Source: Sinonovacula constricta
Taxonomy: Eukaryota > Mollusca > Bivalvia > Cardiida > Solecurtidae
Assembly: GCA_007844125.1 (NCBI GenBank)
Contig: CM017567.1
Location: 36,196,569-36,260,568 of the forward strand
Direction of reading: 5' to 3'
DNA: 64,000 nt
The notes below the pieces were generated by a model. The model ran no database searches. It had not been told where the DNA came from and worked only from the letters and a program-made list of their open reading frames with translations. Shown here piece after piece: positions 1-11,639 of this stretch; position 1 is the stretch's first letter, and the number at the start of each line of letters is the position of its first letter. Both the position numbers and the translations under genes were made by a program.

Positions 1-57
1 TAAAATAGTTGTTTGCCAAAATTAATGACTCACACCAAGTAACACACAAGGTTAGTT

Positions 58-245
58 CAATAAAAACATTATATTATACCTCATTTGCATACGCCCTTCT
101 ATATTTAATATGACGTCATCCAGTCCATAAATCGCATATTGACCGGCTACCCGGTCCATAATTCTTATATTGACTGTTTATGACGTCATCCAGTTTGTTT
201 GACTGTTTAAACGCGACTTTCACGACGTGCGAATTTTACGACAAC
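58..245. repeat. 70-bp direct repeat with two CRE palindromes
   Basis: The motif TGACGTCATCCAG occurs at 111 and again at 181, exactly 70 bases apart. Between the copies the phrase GTCCATAAT/ATCG...TATTGAC is itself repeated. Each copy contains the perfect palindrome TGACGTCA, the consensus cAMP-response element bound by CREB/ATF factors. The block lies directly upstream of a decayed recombinase fragment at 268, so it may be the 5' untranslated or promoter part of that element rather than a host promoter. The sites are seen; regulatory activity is inferred. Confidence 0.5.
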
Positions 246-267
246 ACAAACAGAAGATATTGTCAAA

Positions 268-437
268 ATGGCTAAGTGATTCGCCTCTTTATCGGAGACA
301 GATTTAGTTAAACTCAGCGAATCTAATGGATTAAAAAAACACCAAAACCGCGACAAAACTTAAGCTCTTTCGAACATATCTAGCAGGAAAAGGCCACGAT
401 TCTTCCTTTGAAACCTACACGAACGAAATTCTTAAAG
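268..437 (+). pseudogene. Crypton-type tyrosine recombinase N-terminal fragment, broken
   Basis: Reading from the ATG at 268 gives a short start, an in-frame TGA at 277-279, then FASLSETDLVKLSES. After a one-base shift in the A-run at 333-339 the frame continues as KNTKTATKLKLFRTYL and then an FETYTNEILK stretch. This arrangement (acidic start, K-N-T-K-x-A-T-K, F-R-x-Y-L, F-E-x-x-T-x-E) is typical of the N-terminal domain of metazoan Crypton/DUF3504 tyrosine recombinases and their domesticated relatives (KIAA1958-, ZMYM2-, QRICH1-like). The catalytic recombinase domain is absent. A premature stop plus a frameshift make it a dead fragment. Assignment rests on remembered family pattern, not a search. 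Confidence 0.55.
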
Positions 438-1000
438 TACGGGTCTTTTGTCTAGTAACATTTACTATTTAATTTGAACAACAAAAATGGAATATTAAAA
501 GAAAAGAATGTTTTTTTTGCTGTATCGCTTGAAAATAATGAAAAAACGACTAGGCTATGAGATTTTTCACGCACTGAACAAATAAAATTATTATTTGAAA
601 GCAAATTATAGTAAAAATGACAGCAACAAAAGGGATGAAATGATTTAGATTCGGTATAATATAACAAATAATACATGGCCTTGAGGGCAATATGCAAGTT
701 TACGGACTCAAGAAATACTACCTTAAATAGTAATCATATGTTTAATGCCATTATTAATTCATATAATATTTCTTAAATACGTTTTTTACTAAAAATATAT
801 GAACGAATGTGTAAAATGCAGTGTGAAGCAATGATATTTTTTTTTTCGGCCGTAGACCCTTAAGAACGGAGAAGTAACATACCATGGAACAGCTAATCGC
901 TTAATGTCTTTTGTTGCTAAATCTTTTATCAAGCACAACATTGTAATTAAGGCCCTTGTAGAGACAGACTGCAAATACCTTAAACACAATAAACACAACT
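438..1000. other. AT-rich sequence without recognised gene
   Basis: No conserved coding signal was seen on either strand; the short open frames are AT-rich with no recognisable domain. An eleven-T run lies near 836-846. Confidence 0.5.
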
Positions 1001-1500
1001 AAATTAATTCTTTGATTTGGTACATAATTAATATAAGATTGTTGCCCAGGCTGTTTGAGCAATACATTTCTTACTCCAGCAAAAACAACAATAAACAACA
1101 GCATGCTTTTACACTGTCAATTTTGTTTCAATTTGGTACTTACATGTATATCTAACAAATTACTATCCAGACTATTCTGGTAATGAAATGCTTAATTCTA
1201 AATTTTATAGCTTGCCTTGCAATCGTATAAAGTATCTTCAATTTGGCACATGCATCCAAACAAATCATCATTCAAACTTTTCAACTATCACAAACTTTAT
1301 TTCTAATAATCATATTGCATGTCTAATCACCGTAAAAAGAATCTTTAAGTTGGCATATACATAAAAATCACTGTTCAGACTTTACTAGTAGCAGAAATGT
1401 TATTTTTAAATCTTATTTCATGTCTTATCACCGCACAAAGAATCTTTGAGTTGGTACATAAATCCAAAGAATAATTTTCCAGACAGGACTAAATAATTAT
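1000..1500. repeat. Degenerate ~100-bp tandem repeat, 4-5 units
   Basis: A phrase of the form AATCTTT(G/A)AGTTGG(T/C)A(C/T)A recurs near 1003, 1127, 1236, 1342 and 1442. The best-preserved pair shares GTCT(A/T)ATCACCG and AAAGAATCTTT about 102 bases apart, and each unit ends in a phrase like TTCAGACT. Units are strongly diverged, which indicates an old minisatellite. Confidence 0.6.
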
Positions 1501-1599
1501 ATGTTTTTAAAAGCGTCATATTCACAAAATGTGATATCTTCAGAATTAATGTTGTCTATCTAAACATTAAGAAAAAAAATAATATAGGAACATAAAATC

Positions 1600-3050
1600 G
1601 TTTTGTCATAGAGTAGTCACATTCAGTACAGATGTACGCAAGCAAAACAACAATATATGCGGGAACTACGACGACCATGCCGTATCAATTAACGAAAAAC
1701 GTATGAAGAAAGAAAATACGTACCTAAATGAGAGCAATCTAGTATTCTTGGTTTATCAAGAACAATAACAGCAATGTTACTTGGTTCAAAATATTTTTAA
1801 TGACATTTGTTTCGTTTTTCTCTTTTAAAGCTTTCCTGTTACATAATTTCACAAATATTTCAATACATATTTGGTAACTGCTTCCCTTGCTACTATAAAC
1901 GGACTTTGACGTACAGGACCATTTATAAGTCATTGTAAGTCACAGTCAGTTTCAAAATTATTACAACGCTGACTGATCCTTTACATGGTGCATTTAAAAC
2001 AATGCTAATTCACATGGCAATAACACACATTGCCAGTAATCAATGCAGATACAAGCATAACATTTCAATATCTAAGACAGATTCTTTGCAAATAATTGAG
2101 GGCAATCAAATGTCAGGTCTTGTGTACATGTGGGTAACCTGTGTGTACGACAGAACCAATGAAAATAAACTGCTTTAATATCACTCTACTTCTTTTTCTG
2201 ATGACTTTCACAGTTGAAATACAAAATTTATTTACTTTTCACCAGTTTATATCGTCCCGAGACTGTCACTCAAATTATATATTTCATTTTGCATTTAAGC
2301 AAATGAACTATATTTTGATCATTAAGTTCTCCATATGCTGTCTTCCCATTCATACCGTAAAAGAGGATACGATTTTTTTTTAATTTTTAAAAATTTATTA
2401 TTTAGTTATGACATATTTAGACACATTTTAATTGTGCATATAACCAATCATAGTGTAAATGCGAATATTTTTCACTTCTTTAAATTTAATTAATTTGTAA
2501 ATGGTTTTCTCCTTTTTAATTATTTTTTTTCCGTAATAGACACAAAGCAATTACGGTTACAACAAAGAATAACAACAAACAGAACCAATTTAATCGCTAT
2601 CAATACTATTATTTTCCACGACAATCTAGTCTTATATGAAATAAAGCCGTATAAGCAACAGTGGTTCTTATTAAGTCCATTTAAACCTTTAAACGTATAT
2701 TCACTTTGTTGATATAGTGGTCAAACTTTTCTTGTTGCATTAAAATGTTTAACAGGAAACAGATCTGGCCTTTTCTGTAGCTGAATAAAAGTTCTTCCTT
2801 ATATATTCAAGTCTGACTTCGCCATTAAATAAACAATCGGATCATCCTCGATTCATCCCGCTACTACATCACAATTCTTTTAACGTTGTAATGGCAAAAT
2901 ATAATTGGTATTTTGATTCAGAGAGTACGTGACTGGGCATACAAAAACCGTACGATAGCTGTTGAACTCAATAATGATGGCTGTAATACCTAGGAGCAAT
3001 ATGAGAGAGGGAACTGAGATACAGGAAACAGATAAAGTTATTAAGCCCTG
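1600..3050 (+). repeat. Old segmental duplication, copy 1 (partner 42850-44800)
   Basis: Colinear blocks match the second copy in the same orientation. Pairs are: the AGTACAGATG-x-x-CGCAAGCAA block near 1626 with 42858; TTTGGTAA near 1868 with 43119; AATTCACAT-GCAATAACAC near 2008 with 43213; GTGTACGACAGAACCAA near 2142 with 43341; GTTAAAATG-x-TTAACAG near 2740 with 44503; and TTCAGA-AGTACGTGAC plus CGATAGCTGTTGA near 2917-2967 with 44690-44740. No gene product is recognised in either copy. Conservation of the last block, ending near an ATG, could mark a promoter or first exon, but this is speculation. Confidence 0.8.
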
Positions 3051-3770
3051 TTCTACAAGAGTTGTTATATATATGTATCTAATTTATTCGTTGTCAATCA
3101 ATTTGGCCTACCACGTTTTCGGATGAAATGTTTTCACAACGCTTATAAGGTAAACATAATCAGCAGCAATAGAGATCTTTCTTCTGCGATACATCAGTGT
3201 AAGCAGACAGGCAGAGAGCGAAGTATTTTCCCATATGTCACACTGTCTGCCTGCACTCAAATAAAAGACAGATATTGCAACGACTTATGGAGTCATTTGG
3301 TAGGCATTATTGCAGTTGAGCTAGTACGTATGATGCAAAAACCTACAAACATACTAGGACTACTAATATACTAGGATGATTAAGTGTTTTTGAAAAGTCT
3401 TAAATTTCCGTGTAATTGAGACTCCTTGTTCAATACTCAAGCAATCTGATACGCATGTCCTGACCAAAGAAGTGATGATAAAAACAACCGATATATCAAA
3501 ATTAGGTTAGTTTTCTGCTTAAACAACTGAATTTCCCGGGAACGGAATTGTTGAAAAGACTTTAATTGAAACTACCATATCTTCTTAAATCTTCATATAT
3601 TTCCTTAGATATTCAGTTAAACGTACATTTAGTCGTATAATGCAAGTATAATTATATTACACTTGACATTTTCAATTTGTTGTCTTATACAGAAAGACTA
3701 TATTCAAATCAGACACCATATTTAGACAGTTCCAATAAATCTCATGTCGCAGTTCGAGATTAATTTAGAT
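3051..3770. other. Unannotated intergenic sequence
   Basis: An 83-codon open frame at 3123-3374 (+) has no recognisable domain and ordinary composition. Nothing else stands out. Confidence 0.4.
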
Positions 3771-3777
3771 TGTAACG

Positions 3778-3945
3778 TTAATAAGAAAAGATCCTATCAA
3801 CACAGGGACGCGATATAACAAACAAAAGGAAAAACCAGCTGTTAACGCCCTATGAACGGTCAGTCGGCAAAAGGACCGGCTGGGGTGCTTAAACCTGGTT
3901 TGTGGAGCACTCCAAGCTCGCACTTTCTAAAGGTTTTTCCATCAA
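3778..3945 (+). repeat. R1 dispersed repeat copy
   Basis: R1 is defined here by an ordered set of phrases: AGGTCCTATCAA or CTATGAGTATTGCAAC at one end, then CAGTTACCGCCTTGGAACGG, GTCAGTCGGCAA, GACCGACTGGGGTGCTTAAA, CC(T)GGTTTG, GCGCTCCAACCTCGCACTTC and CTGA. This copy starts at AAGAAAAGATCCTATCAA and carries ACGGTCAGTCGGCAAAAGGA followed by the conserved core. It has no open frame and no tRNA-like box B, so R1 is a non-autonomous element of unresolved class (MITE or SINE). Confidence 0.75.
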
Positions 3946-4074
3946 ACTAATTGTGTAAATTAAAATAAAACTTATCAAACTAATATATAGGATAAGCCAG
4001 TTAAATGAATTTATGTATGTATTATTATCACATTTCAAAATATATGTTTTTTGTTGTCACAAAGATTAGTTTGA

Positions 4075-4420
4075 ACTACCACTAGACAAAAGCACACATA
4101 TGTACCTGTAATAGTGACAAAAAACTTAAACAAGACAATACATACATAGGGAAAACCCAACAGTTACCGCATTGGACCGACTTGGGTGCTTAAACCTGGT
4201 TTGAGGATCGCTTCAACCTCGCACTTCCTGATTTTTTTTCTGAAAGTAAATAGAAAATCCAATCAAAGTGGGACAAGAAAGCAGCACATTGTTTTTCTAT
4301 TTGTTTAATTTAACAGAATTTCTTAAGTTTACTGAAGTAAAGTTCTGACTTACAATATATATAAATCCGTGTGTAACGTATTTTCCTCTTTCTTTATAGG
4401 TACATTAAATAAATTAAACG
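4075..4420 (+). repeat. R1 copy with extended 3' part
   Basis: It contains CAACAGTTACCGC, GACCGACTTGGGTGCTTAAA and CCTGGTTTGAGGATCGC. It continues through AATCAAAGTGGGACAAGA to a TTAAATTAAAC tail that meets SINE B at about 4420. The same extension recurs at 7690-7905, which shows it is part of a repeat and not host sequence. Confidence 0.75.
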
Positions 4421-4665
4421 GACCAGGAAGCGCAATCGGTAGAGCGTCGACTCCAGGTACGGGAGGCCTCGAGTTCGCTCTAGCAAATAGAAGGGTAGTT
4501 CCACGACTGGTTGGTCAGTTGTCGAGATAATGTGACTGGGTGTGGTATCATGCCAGGTGTTCGCGGCATGCTATACGCAGTGAAGGCAGCACTATATCTG
4601 CTTCAAGTGGACACCGTCTCCAGGTAACTAATAAATCAAAAAGGCATTTACCGACAAAATAACCA
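4421..4665 (+). mobile_element. tRNA-derived SINE, family B
   Basis: It begins with a tRNA-like head: an A-box-like GCGCAATCGGTAGAGCG, then GCTCCAGGTACGGGAGGCC-like sequence and a B-box-like GAGTTCGCTC. The body includes CCACGACTGGTTGG, GGCATGCTATACGCAGTGAA and CTTCAAGTGGACACCGTCTC, and the tail is A-rich with CAAA-type repeats. A second near-complete copy is at 35878 and a 5'-truncated one at 51625. RNA polymerase III promoter function is inferred. Confidence 0.75.
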
Positions 4666-4667
4666 TG

Positions 4668-4865
4668 GTTATAGGTAAATAAGAAAAGGTCCTATCAAAA
4701 TTTCCACAGATATTTAAATTTTACCAGTAGACAAAGGCAAACAAGGTAAATGTAAATGTGACAAAAACACAGAGACGAGACATAACACACATAAAGAAAA
4801 AATATTAGTTACCGCCTTTGAACAGTCAATCAATGCCAAGTAATTATCGATGGCATCGTTATGAT
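4668..4865 (+). repeat. R1 dispersed repeat copy, 3'-truncated
   Basis: It starts with ATAGGTAAATAAGAAAAGGT and continues with CAGATATTTAAATTTTACC, GACAAAGGCAAACAAGG and GAGACATAACACACATAAAG. It ends inside the core at TACCGCCTTTGAACAGTCAA. The same 5' half occurs at 28728 (+) and 44400 (-). Confidence 0.75.
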
Positions 4866-7590
4866 AGATAAATCTTATTCCAATATACTTGGTGAGCGTA
4901 ATGTAAACATTTGTCCATTAAAAAGGAAGCTTCTCTTATGATATCCGACAAAATAAATTATCCACATCGTTTCCTCCGGAAGAATAATTTAAGTTGATTT
5001 TCAATAAAACATCGAAACTACTAACTTAATTATTTAACAATCCAATCACTGCCTGGATGAAAGCGTTTTATAATCTTGACTTTAATTTGAAACTAGATGC
5101 TCATATAACACAAGGCCAGTTGTCTTTCTTTAGAAAATACTGACAGCAAATTAATTCAAAATATAATTTACTTTAGTAATTGAACACTTAATATTTATAA
5201 ATTTCTTTTGCAAAATTTGATTAAAACAATTTGTATCTGCAATTTATCTGCAATTAAAATTAATTAAATTTGTCAGTTCATGTTTACATTAAGTCTATTA
5301 TGTAAGTTTTTCCTTGTAATAAGATGTTTCTCTAACGAACAAGAAATAACTTATAACGATCTTTTTTTCACATTCGCATTTATATGATAAGAAATATTTT
5401 AAAGTCACGCAATGTATCTCTAGACCTTATGAGGATTCCTTTATCAGACAGGATAATATTTAAAATACATGTAAATGGAAAGTGGTCACGAAGCCGAGGT
5501 TTAAGCCTTTTATTCGTTGACAAATACGTATTCGGATTGTCTTTATAGTGCTAGTGACTCCTATTCAAGTTCACTTTGTGATATAAGGGTTATTTAAGGG
5601 TAAAGATTTATGTTCGTCTACAACAAAAGTTAAGCCGTGCAATAATTCTATCTATAACTTCAGAAATAATTTGTAAGTTCTGATCCTATTAATTTGCTTT
5701 AACATATCAGATTTTACTTCACTAATCCGAGCTATGTCCCAGTTTGTTTGTCCTTTTAAAACTACCTGACCTGACATTTAACTGTCAACTCAAGATATAA
5801 GTACATTTAAGGCAAAGTACAGGTTAGTCGTATAGACACAGTAAACTCTCTCTTCGACAAAATGAAAAGGTAAAGTGGAATTCTAAGAGGAGGTTTGAAA
5901 CACGTTATCATTTGTTGATGTTTTTACATCAAATGTTCTTTTGCAGATACATTTTTATAGAATGACAATATCTGCAAAATACAACATACACGACCAGGAC
6001 CACTTCCCCCAATTAAAAAAATGTTCCAACTACAGATTGAATAACTGAAAGGCATTAAAACTTGGAATGTGTGTCTATTCTGGCTCTACACTACCATCGC
6101 AGTGAAATGTCGCTTTATTAAGGAAAGGTAGTTGTGGTTAGCCTATCTGGCTGGAAATAGACTCATGCTACAATGGTATCAAGAAATCGGTGGAGATAAA
6201 GTGTTGCTTAACAATAATATCGCATCAATGTTGACTATTTGTTAAACGATGTCTACTCCGTGGATAATAGACAAATACCCATACCAAGAGTCCGGCTACG
6301 ACCTTACAGCATGGCATTATGCTTCTTTTGTTGGGGCGAGGTTGATACTCTTGGGAAGGCCATTCCGATGCCTTTCCAATAACAACCTAAGCCAAACTTT
6401 GTATAGAAATTACAATAAACAATGGATATGGATAAAATCCCTGTTAATGTAGGCCAGGAATAAAGAGTTAGAAGATGTGGAAATGTGTTAATATTGTGTA
6501 TGTTTTAAACCTTCAGTTTTGCCTTATTCATAAATGCAACAACTGGTTTCTACTTGGAAATGGACTTACTTACCTTCGTAAAACAATGTATCGGTGCATA
6601 ATCAATTCAAAACAAGAACAAAATGGCAGAATATACTGGTAAAAAAGCTAGTGATCCCTTTTTTAATCCGGCATTTGTATAAAATAAACAAATCAGCAAA
6701 CAATGAACCAGACAATATATAAAACTTCTGTCATTTTAACGATAAAACTTGATCACAATATAGTATTTCAGCATACTTTGCCTGCGGACGAATCGTGGCC
6801 TTTTATAGAAAAAGTACGCACTAATAATATCACGGACTCTTTGGTTAAAAGTGTGTTGATGTAGATTAATCCGCGCAAGACATGCTCGATGAATTGCTTA
6901 ATCCCAGTCCATGGGAATACCAATGACTCATTATTAAGAGGTTGCATCTGACGTAATCGCCTATTTTGTTATATTATTTGTTTATTAAATAGGCCATACA
7001 TCTCTCGGACTAATATTTGTTAAGTTTCATACTGTTACATATAATCATAGGAGGTTTTTTTGACGTACGGAAACGTTGTGTTCGTTTTGCGTTTCATCGC
7101 AGTTAAACTTATTTAATTAGTCAAAAGTTTCACAATCGCATATTGTTGTCGTAAATTGATTACAACTGATTGATCACAAAAGTGAGAACTTAAAATACGT
7201 CGTATTTTGTTTTTGTTTTTATATTCAGTATTATTATGTATGGGTTATGTACCAGAAATGTAAATTACGAAACAAACTGTGTATGCATTGGAGCGACCTT
7301 ATGCGACTTTACTTTCAGACGCTGGGTAAAAAATGAGGTCGCAAATCGGAGACAAATTTACAAATGAGGTTCTAGGAATTTAATCAGGTCTTCGGAATTC
7401 GTGGTTACATTTTCTAGCATATCAACTCTCATAACCTCGTACACTTGTTCACAACCCTCGCACAATCAAACATTATTTCATAGTGAAATCTTACAATGCC
7501 ATAAAACCGAAACATCCCTAGTTAGGCATCAAAATGCGGATAGCGGCATTATTATGGTACTTAATCATAATACCTGTTGAGGGAAATGAC
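4866..7590. other. AT-rich intergenic sequence, no gene recognised
   Basis: The region was read on both strands. The longest open frame, 67 codons at 6249-6452 (+), has no domain, signal peptide or supporting splice sites that I can name. No repeat family described here occurs in it. Confidence 0.45.
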
Positions 7591-7935
7591 AAAGTCCTAT
7601 GCGCAATGCAACATATATTAACATTTGAAAAGTCACAGGACAAAGGTATTCATATGCTAGTCAGTTGTAAAAATTACACCAAATCATTGATGGTTTTCGG
7701 AGCGCTCTAACCTCCCACTTCCTGAGTTTTATTCTTAAAGTAAATAAAAAATCAAATCAAAGTGGGACAAGAGCATATTGTCTATCTATTAGTTTAATTT
7801 AACAAAAAATGATTAAGCTTACAGAAGGTAAGTTCTGACTAACAGAGTGAATAAATCCATGCCTATTTTCATTTTTCTTTTTATGGTGCATTAATTAAAT
7901 TAAACAAGACCTGGTAGGGCAATCAATAGAGCGTT
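7590..7935 (+). repeat. Composite R1 remnant plus SINE B fragment
   Basis: CCTATGCGCAATGCAACATA and CACAGGACAAAGGTATTCAT match the R1 5' end. The core is deleted. GGAGCGCTCTAACCTCCCAC, CAAAGTGGGACAAGA and TTAATTAAATTAAACAAG repeat the extension seen at 4200-4420. A broken SINE B A box (GGGCAATCAATAGAGCG) follows at 7917. Confidence 0.7.
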
Positions 7936-7964
7936 ACAAGTTACCACAAATCAATCATTGACGA

Positions 7965-8150
7965 GACAAAATACCATAATACCAATTAAAGCAAACCCAT
8001 CAGATGCCGCCCTAGAACGGCCCGCCTTGGGCCGACTGGTGTGCTAAAACCTGTTTTGAAGAGCTTTAACCTCTCTATTCCTGATGGGTTTCTTAAATGC
8101 AAGCAGTGACAAGACATCTTGATTCCTTTGAATATCAGAGCACAGATGAC
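7965..8150 (+). repeat. R1 dispersed repeat copy
   Basis: It carries AGCAAACCCATCAGATGCCG, GGGCCGACTGGTGTGCTAAA, ACCTGTTTTGAAGAGC and CTGATGGGTTTCTTAAATGC, with a short internal duplication around ACGGCCCGCC. A 70-codon minus-strand open frame through it is a shadow of the repeat. Confidence 0.75.
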
Positions 8151-9535
8151 GAATGTGAATATTATTCGAAAGCAAGTGAAAACAAAGAGCAAAGACATAC
8201 CTTTATTGTTTACGTTGTTTTTGTGATAGATGGCTAGAATATTAGCAGAATCTTTGTCAAGGCATCATTAACATGATGATATTGATAAGAATGACATTTT
8301 ATATATGGTCAATTGATTCTTTATGATCATCAACAATTCTTAAAGACTAATTTCCAACGGCTTGTTTAAATCACGTACGACTGAAGTCAACTTTCACATT
8401 TTCTTCTTAAGAGACACTATACATGGTATGACATGGTAGTTGTCTCCAAAAAAGAAGAACTACTTTGTCATTAAGGCAATTTGAGTTAAAACATTTGGTG
8501 TAAGGTGTGAGTTTTATACGTCAATAGTGATCTATCTGAAACTGTTTTCTGATCTTCAGACACGAGTATTGCTATGGCTTTTAATAATACAACAATGTAC
8601 GACCTTTTCATACAGACTCTATTTATACAACATACATTTGACGTCAACATAAAACATAAACAAAAGTGCATTCCAAGACAGCATTTTCAAAACGATTTTG
8701 CCTGGTCGTGAAAGTAGAAAATGGACCTAAATCCACAACGAAAATTGTGAATAACATTTGCATAATGCACGCAACTAATCAAATTATAAAAACACAACAC
8801 AATTTGCATTCATTGTTTTAGTTAAATGGCCTCATTATAGAAACACGAACATTTTGTTTTAAACCTGCCTTAATAATTCTGATCCAATTCTGGTAACAAC
8901 AAATAAACAATGTTATTAATTTCTTGACTTGAGGACTCCTCGATACCATTTACAATGGATCTATCTCTATGAAAACGGAATTGCTAAACATTTTATTGTG
9001 ATATAGGCTTTTTTTCTTATTTTAGTTAAAAATAGAAATGTTTTGTCATTATAAACAAACATACAAATGACAACATCTGAAAAGAGGATTCAACGGAACA
9101 CTTATATCCCAATATTCTATCATTATTAAAAATATCTTTCAAAGATCACAATAAAAAACTTGAAAGACCACATTTGTAAGAATTGAACTCATTATCTTTA
9201 CAAAAATGAAACTCGATGTTAAAATTAACAAGGCTGAGGCATTTTGTCAATTTAGCCTTAAATTAAGTACAACTAGGTCATACACTCAAATAGTCATGAA
9301 ATTGTTTTATTAGAAATTCACTGTATGTGGTTGTCATTGCTGACGGCTGGAAAGAGACAGAGTTCAGTGTGCTGTAAATGAAATTGAAAAGAAAATCACA
9401 AAAGAGTGACCATAAGAGTAGTTTTACTACATATTTTACAAATAAACGTAAGATGTGAGCCCTCGATAATCGCAGATTATAAGATATAGACCAGACATGT
9501 TTAATAAATGTAGATACAATCATAACGATTATCCA
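8151..9535. other. Intergenic sequence, nothing recognised
   Basis: Short open frames only (61-81 codons), none with recognisable motifs; no repeat of the families described here. Confidence 0.4.
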
Positions 9536-9540
9536 TCCTC

Positions 9541-9830
9541 ATTAATTTTGACCACAACATTGTAGTCAAAGATTGACCCACATACTACATTATTCCTAAA
9601 CACAACATCGTAGACATACATACACCAACATAACACATTATTCCTTACTACAATAATGAAAACCTACATTCACCAACATACCTCGCTATTCCAGACAACC
9701 ACATTGTAAACAAACATTCGAGTCTCAATGTTCCTAACTACAACAATGAACACATACATACACCGCCATAAAGTCAAGAATCCTTGCTATAACATTTAGG
9801 ACATAAATTCACCAACATAACTTATATTTC
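9541..9830. repeat. Degenerate ~48-bp minisatellite, about six units
   Basis: The unit reads approximately TACAACAATGAACACATACA, then TTCACCAACATAAC, then a CATTATTCC-like end. Recognisable units start near 9550, 9599, 9648, 9698, 9739 and 9787. Spacing is irregular (about 41-50 bases) and there are many substitutions, so the array is old. Confidence 0.7.
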
Positions 9831-9834
9831 AACC

Positions 9835-11030
9835 AGAACCAGAAAAACAGCAACCTTATTAATAACAAACGGTACCTTCTTCACCGTGATTTCATAAAAT
9901 GCTCATTCTTCCCACATACATAAACCCAAATAGCACAACAGTCTTTACCATATTGCTTAATTATGAACGGGCAATGTTCGGGAAAAAAATCTTAGAATTT
10001 CTTATTAGCAGAGAAAATAGAGAGAGAGATGGAGTAATGGACAGAAAGAGTAAAGGGCAAGCAAAGAGAAATAATGTATTTATTAACTAGATTGGTGGAT
10101 GCTTATTATATGTTATTTATGACAATATATTACGATAATGTTTTCAGCTGTCGACAGAATATTTTATGTTCTTGAAATGACAAAAGATCTTTAATTAACT
10201 CAAATTTGTTTTTTTAATTTGAAAATTGGTGAACGTATCGTATATTCCTTCTAAACCTTTCTAGTTATAAATTAAACAGAAAGAAAGCGCAAATCATTAC
10301 ACCATTTAAAATGTCTGATAAATAAAGAGTAATAAACATAGAGTTAATTAAAACATATATGTTTATATATATTATATTATTATATTTTTTCTAAAAGCGA
10401 TCTCACTACAAGTTTTAGTTCTTAGAAAAAATATAATTAAAAAAGTTCCCTCTGGAACAGTTTACAACATTGCGCGTATGTTTAGTTATAATGTAATACC
10501 AAAGTATCTTAGACAAAAACGTTTCTATGGAAACGCAAAACTTAATTATTAAAAAAAGTGTCACTGCAGAAATGAGCATGTACGCAGACTGTCATTTTAA
10601 TTCTAAATTACAAGCATGTGATATTGATTATTTGAGGTTTATATACACGTAATTCATATGTTTTTCCCAAACAGCAAGAAAACAAGATTTGTTGAATTGC
10701 TTAAATTTCTGAATTCATTGTTTGTAATAGTTCAGGGCCTCGTTATGAGACACAAATGACAAAAATGAAACAGTATATAAAGACCGTGAATTACATGTAA
10801 GGTAAGCAATATTAATTAATTAAGATAAATGTTAATTAATTATGGTAAATGTTGATTAATTAATTAAGGTAAATGTTTAGAACGATTTGAAATTAATTTA
10901 CTAAGAACAATTAATTATCAACATCCATACAAGAAGAGCATTTTGTAGAAAATGGTTATTTTATTTTGTTTTCACTGAAACTTTTCACTTTTTGAGAAAG
11001 CAGTGGTAATTTTTGCATTAATTATCATAC
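9835..11030. other. AT-rich sequence with a short AT-rich tandem repeat
   Basis: At 10808-10876 a unit of about 25 bases, TTAATTAATT(A/T)AGGTAAATGT-like, is repeated three times. At 10381-10434 the arms ATATTTTTTCTAA and TTAGAAAAAATAT form a small hairpin. No gene was recognised. Confidence 0.5.
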
Positions 11031-11060
11031 GGGGGTGGGGGTGGGGGGGGGGGGGGGGGA

Positions 11061-11089
<29 letters not shown>
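11031..11089. repeat. Poly-G followed by (GT)n microsatellite
   Basis: A G-rich tract with T interruptions, including a run of 18 G, runs directly into about 14 GT units. The open frames listed across it are repeat translations. Confidence 0.95.
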
Positions 11090-11091
<2 letters not shown>

Positions 11092-11397
11092 GGTGGATGT
11101 TCATTGTTGTATTTGCAACGGCAAAGTTCCAGTTGACAATGCCTTTTTGCAAATATACAAATACGACATCTTGCGTGAAATGTTTTAGCCGCAATAACGC
11201 AATTTGACATCTAAAGTGGTAAGACATTCAATGGGAATTACATATCATACTTATTTCATTACCTTTTGATAAATATGAAGAGAAAATCTGACACTAATGG
11301 CCATATAATACACAAGTAAACAGCTCAATGTTTTTAAGTATTTTAGGTAGTTTTATTTATCATTCAAGTCAAGCAGATTATTGTGCCATAGATCTTT

Positions 11398-11486
<89 letters not shown>

Positions 11487-11635
11487 TGAGAGAGAGAGAG
11501 AGAGAGAGAGGTGAGAGAGACAGAGACAGAGACAGAGACAAAGAGAGATAAAAGAGAGAGAGAGAGAAAAAGAAAGAAAGAGAAAGCGAGAGTAAGAGAA
11601 GGCGAGAGTGAGAGAGGCAAAGAGAGCGAGAGCAT
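11398..11635. repeat. (GA)n microsatellite, about 240 bp
   Basis: An almost pure GA array runs from 11398 to about 11510, followed by a degenerate half with GAGACA, AAAGA and GCGAGAG variants. The interruptions suggest ageing from the right side. Ser-Leu and Arg-Glu open frames here are not genes. Confidence 0.95.
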
Positions 11636-11639
11636 GTGT

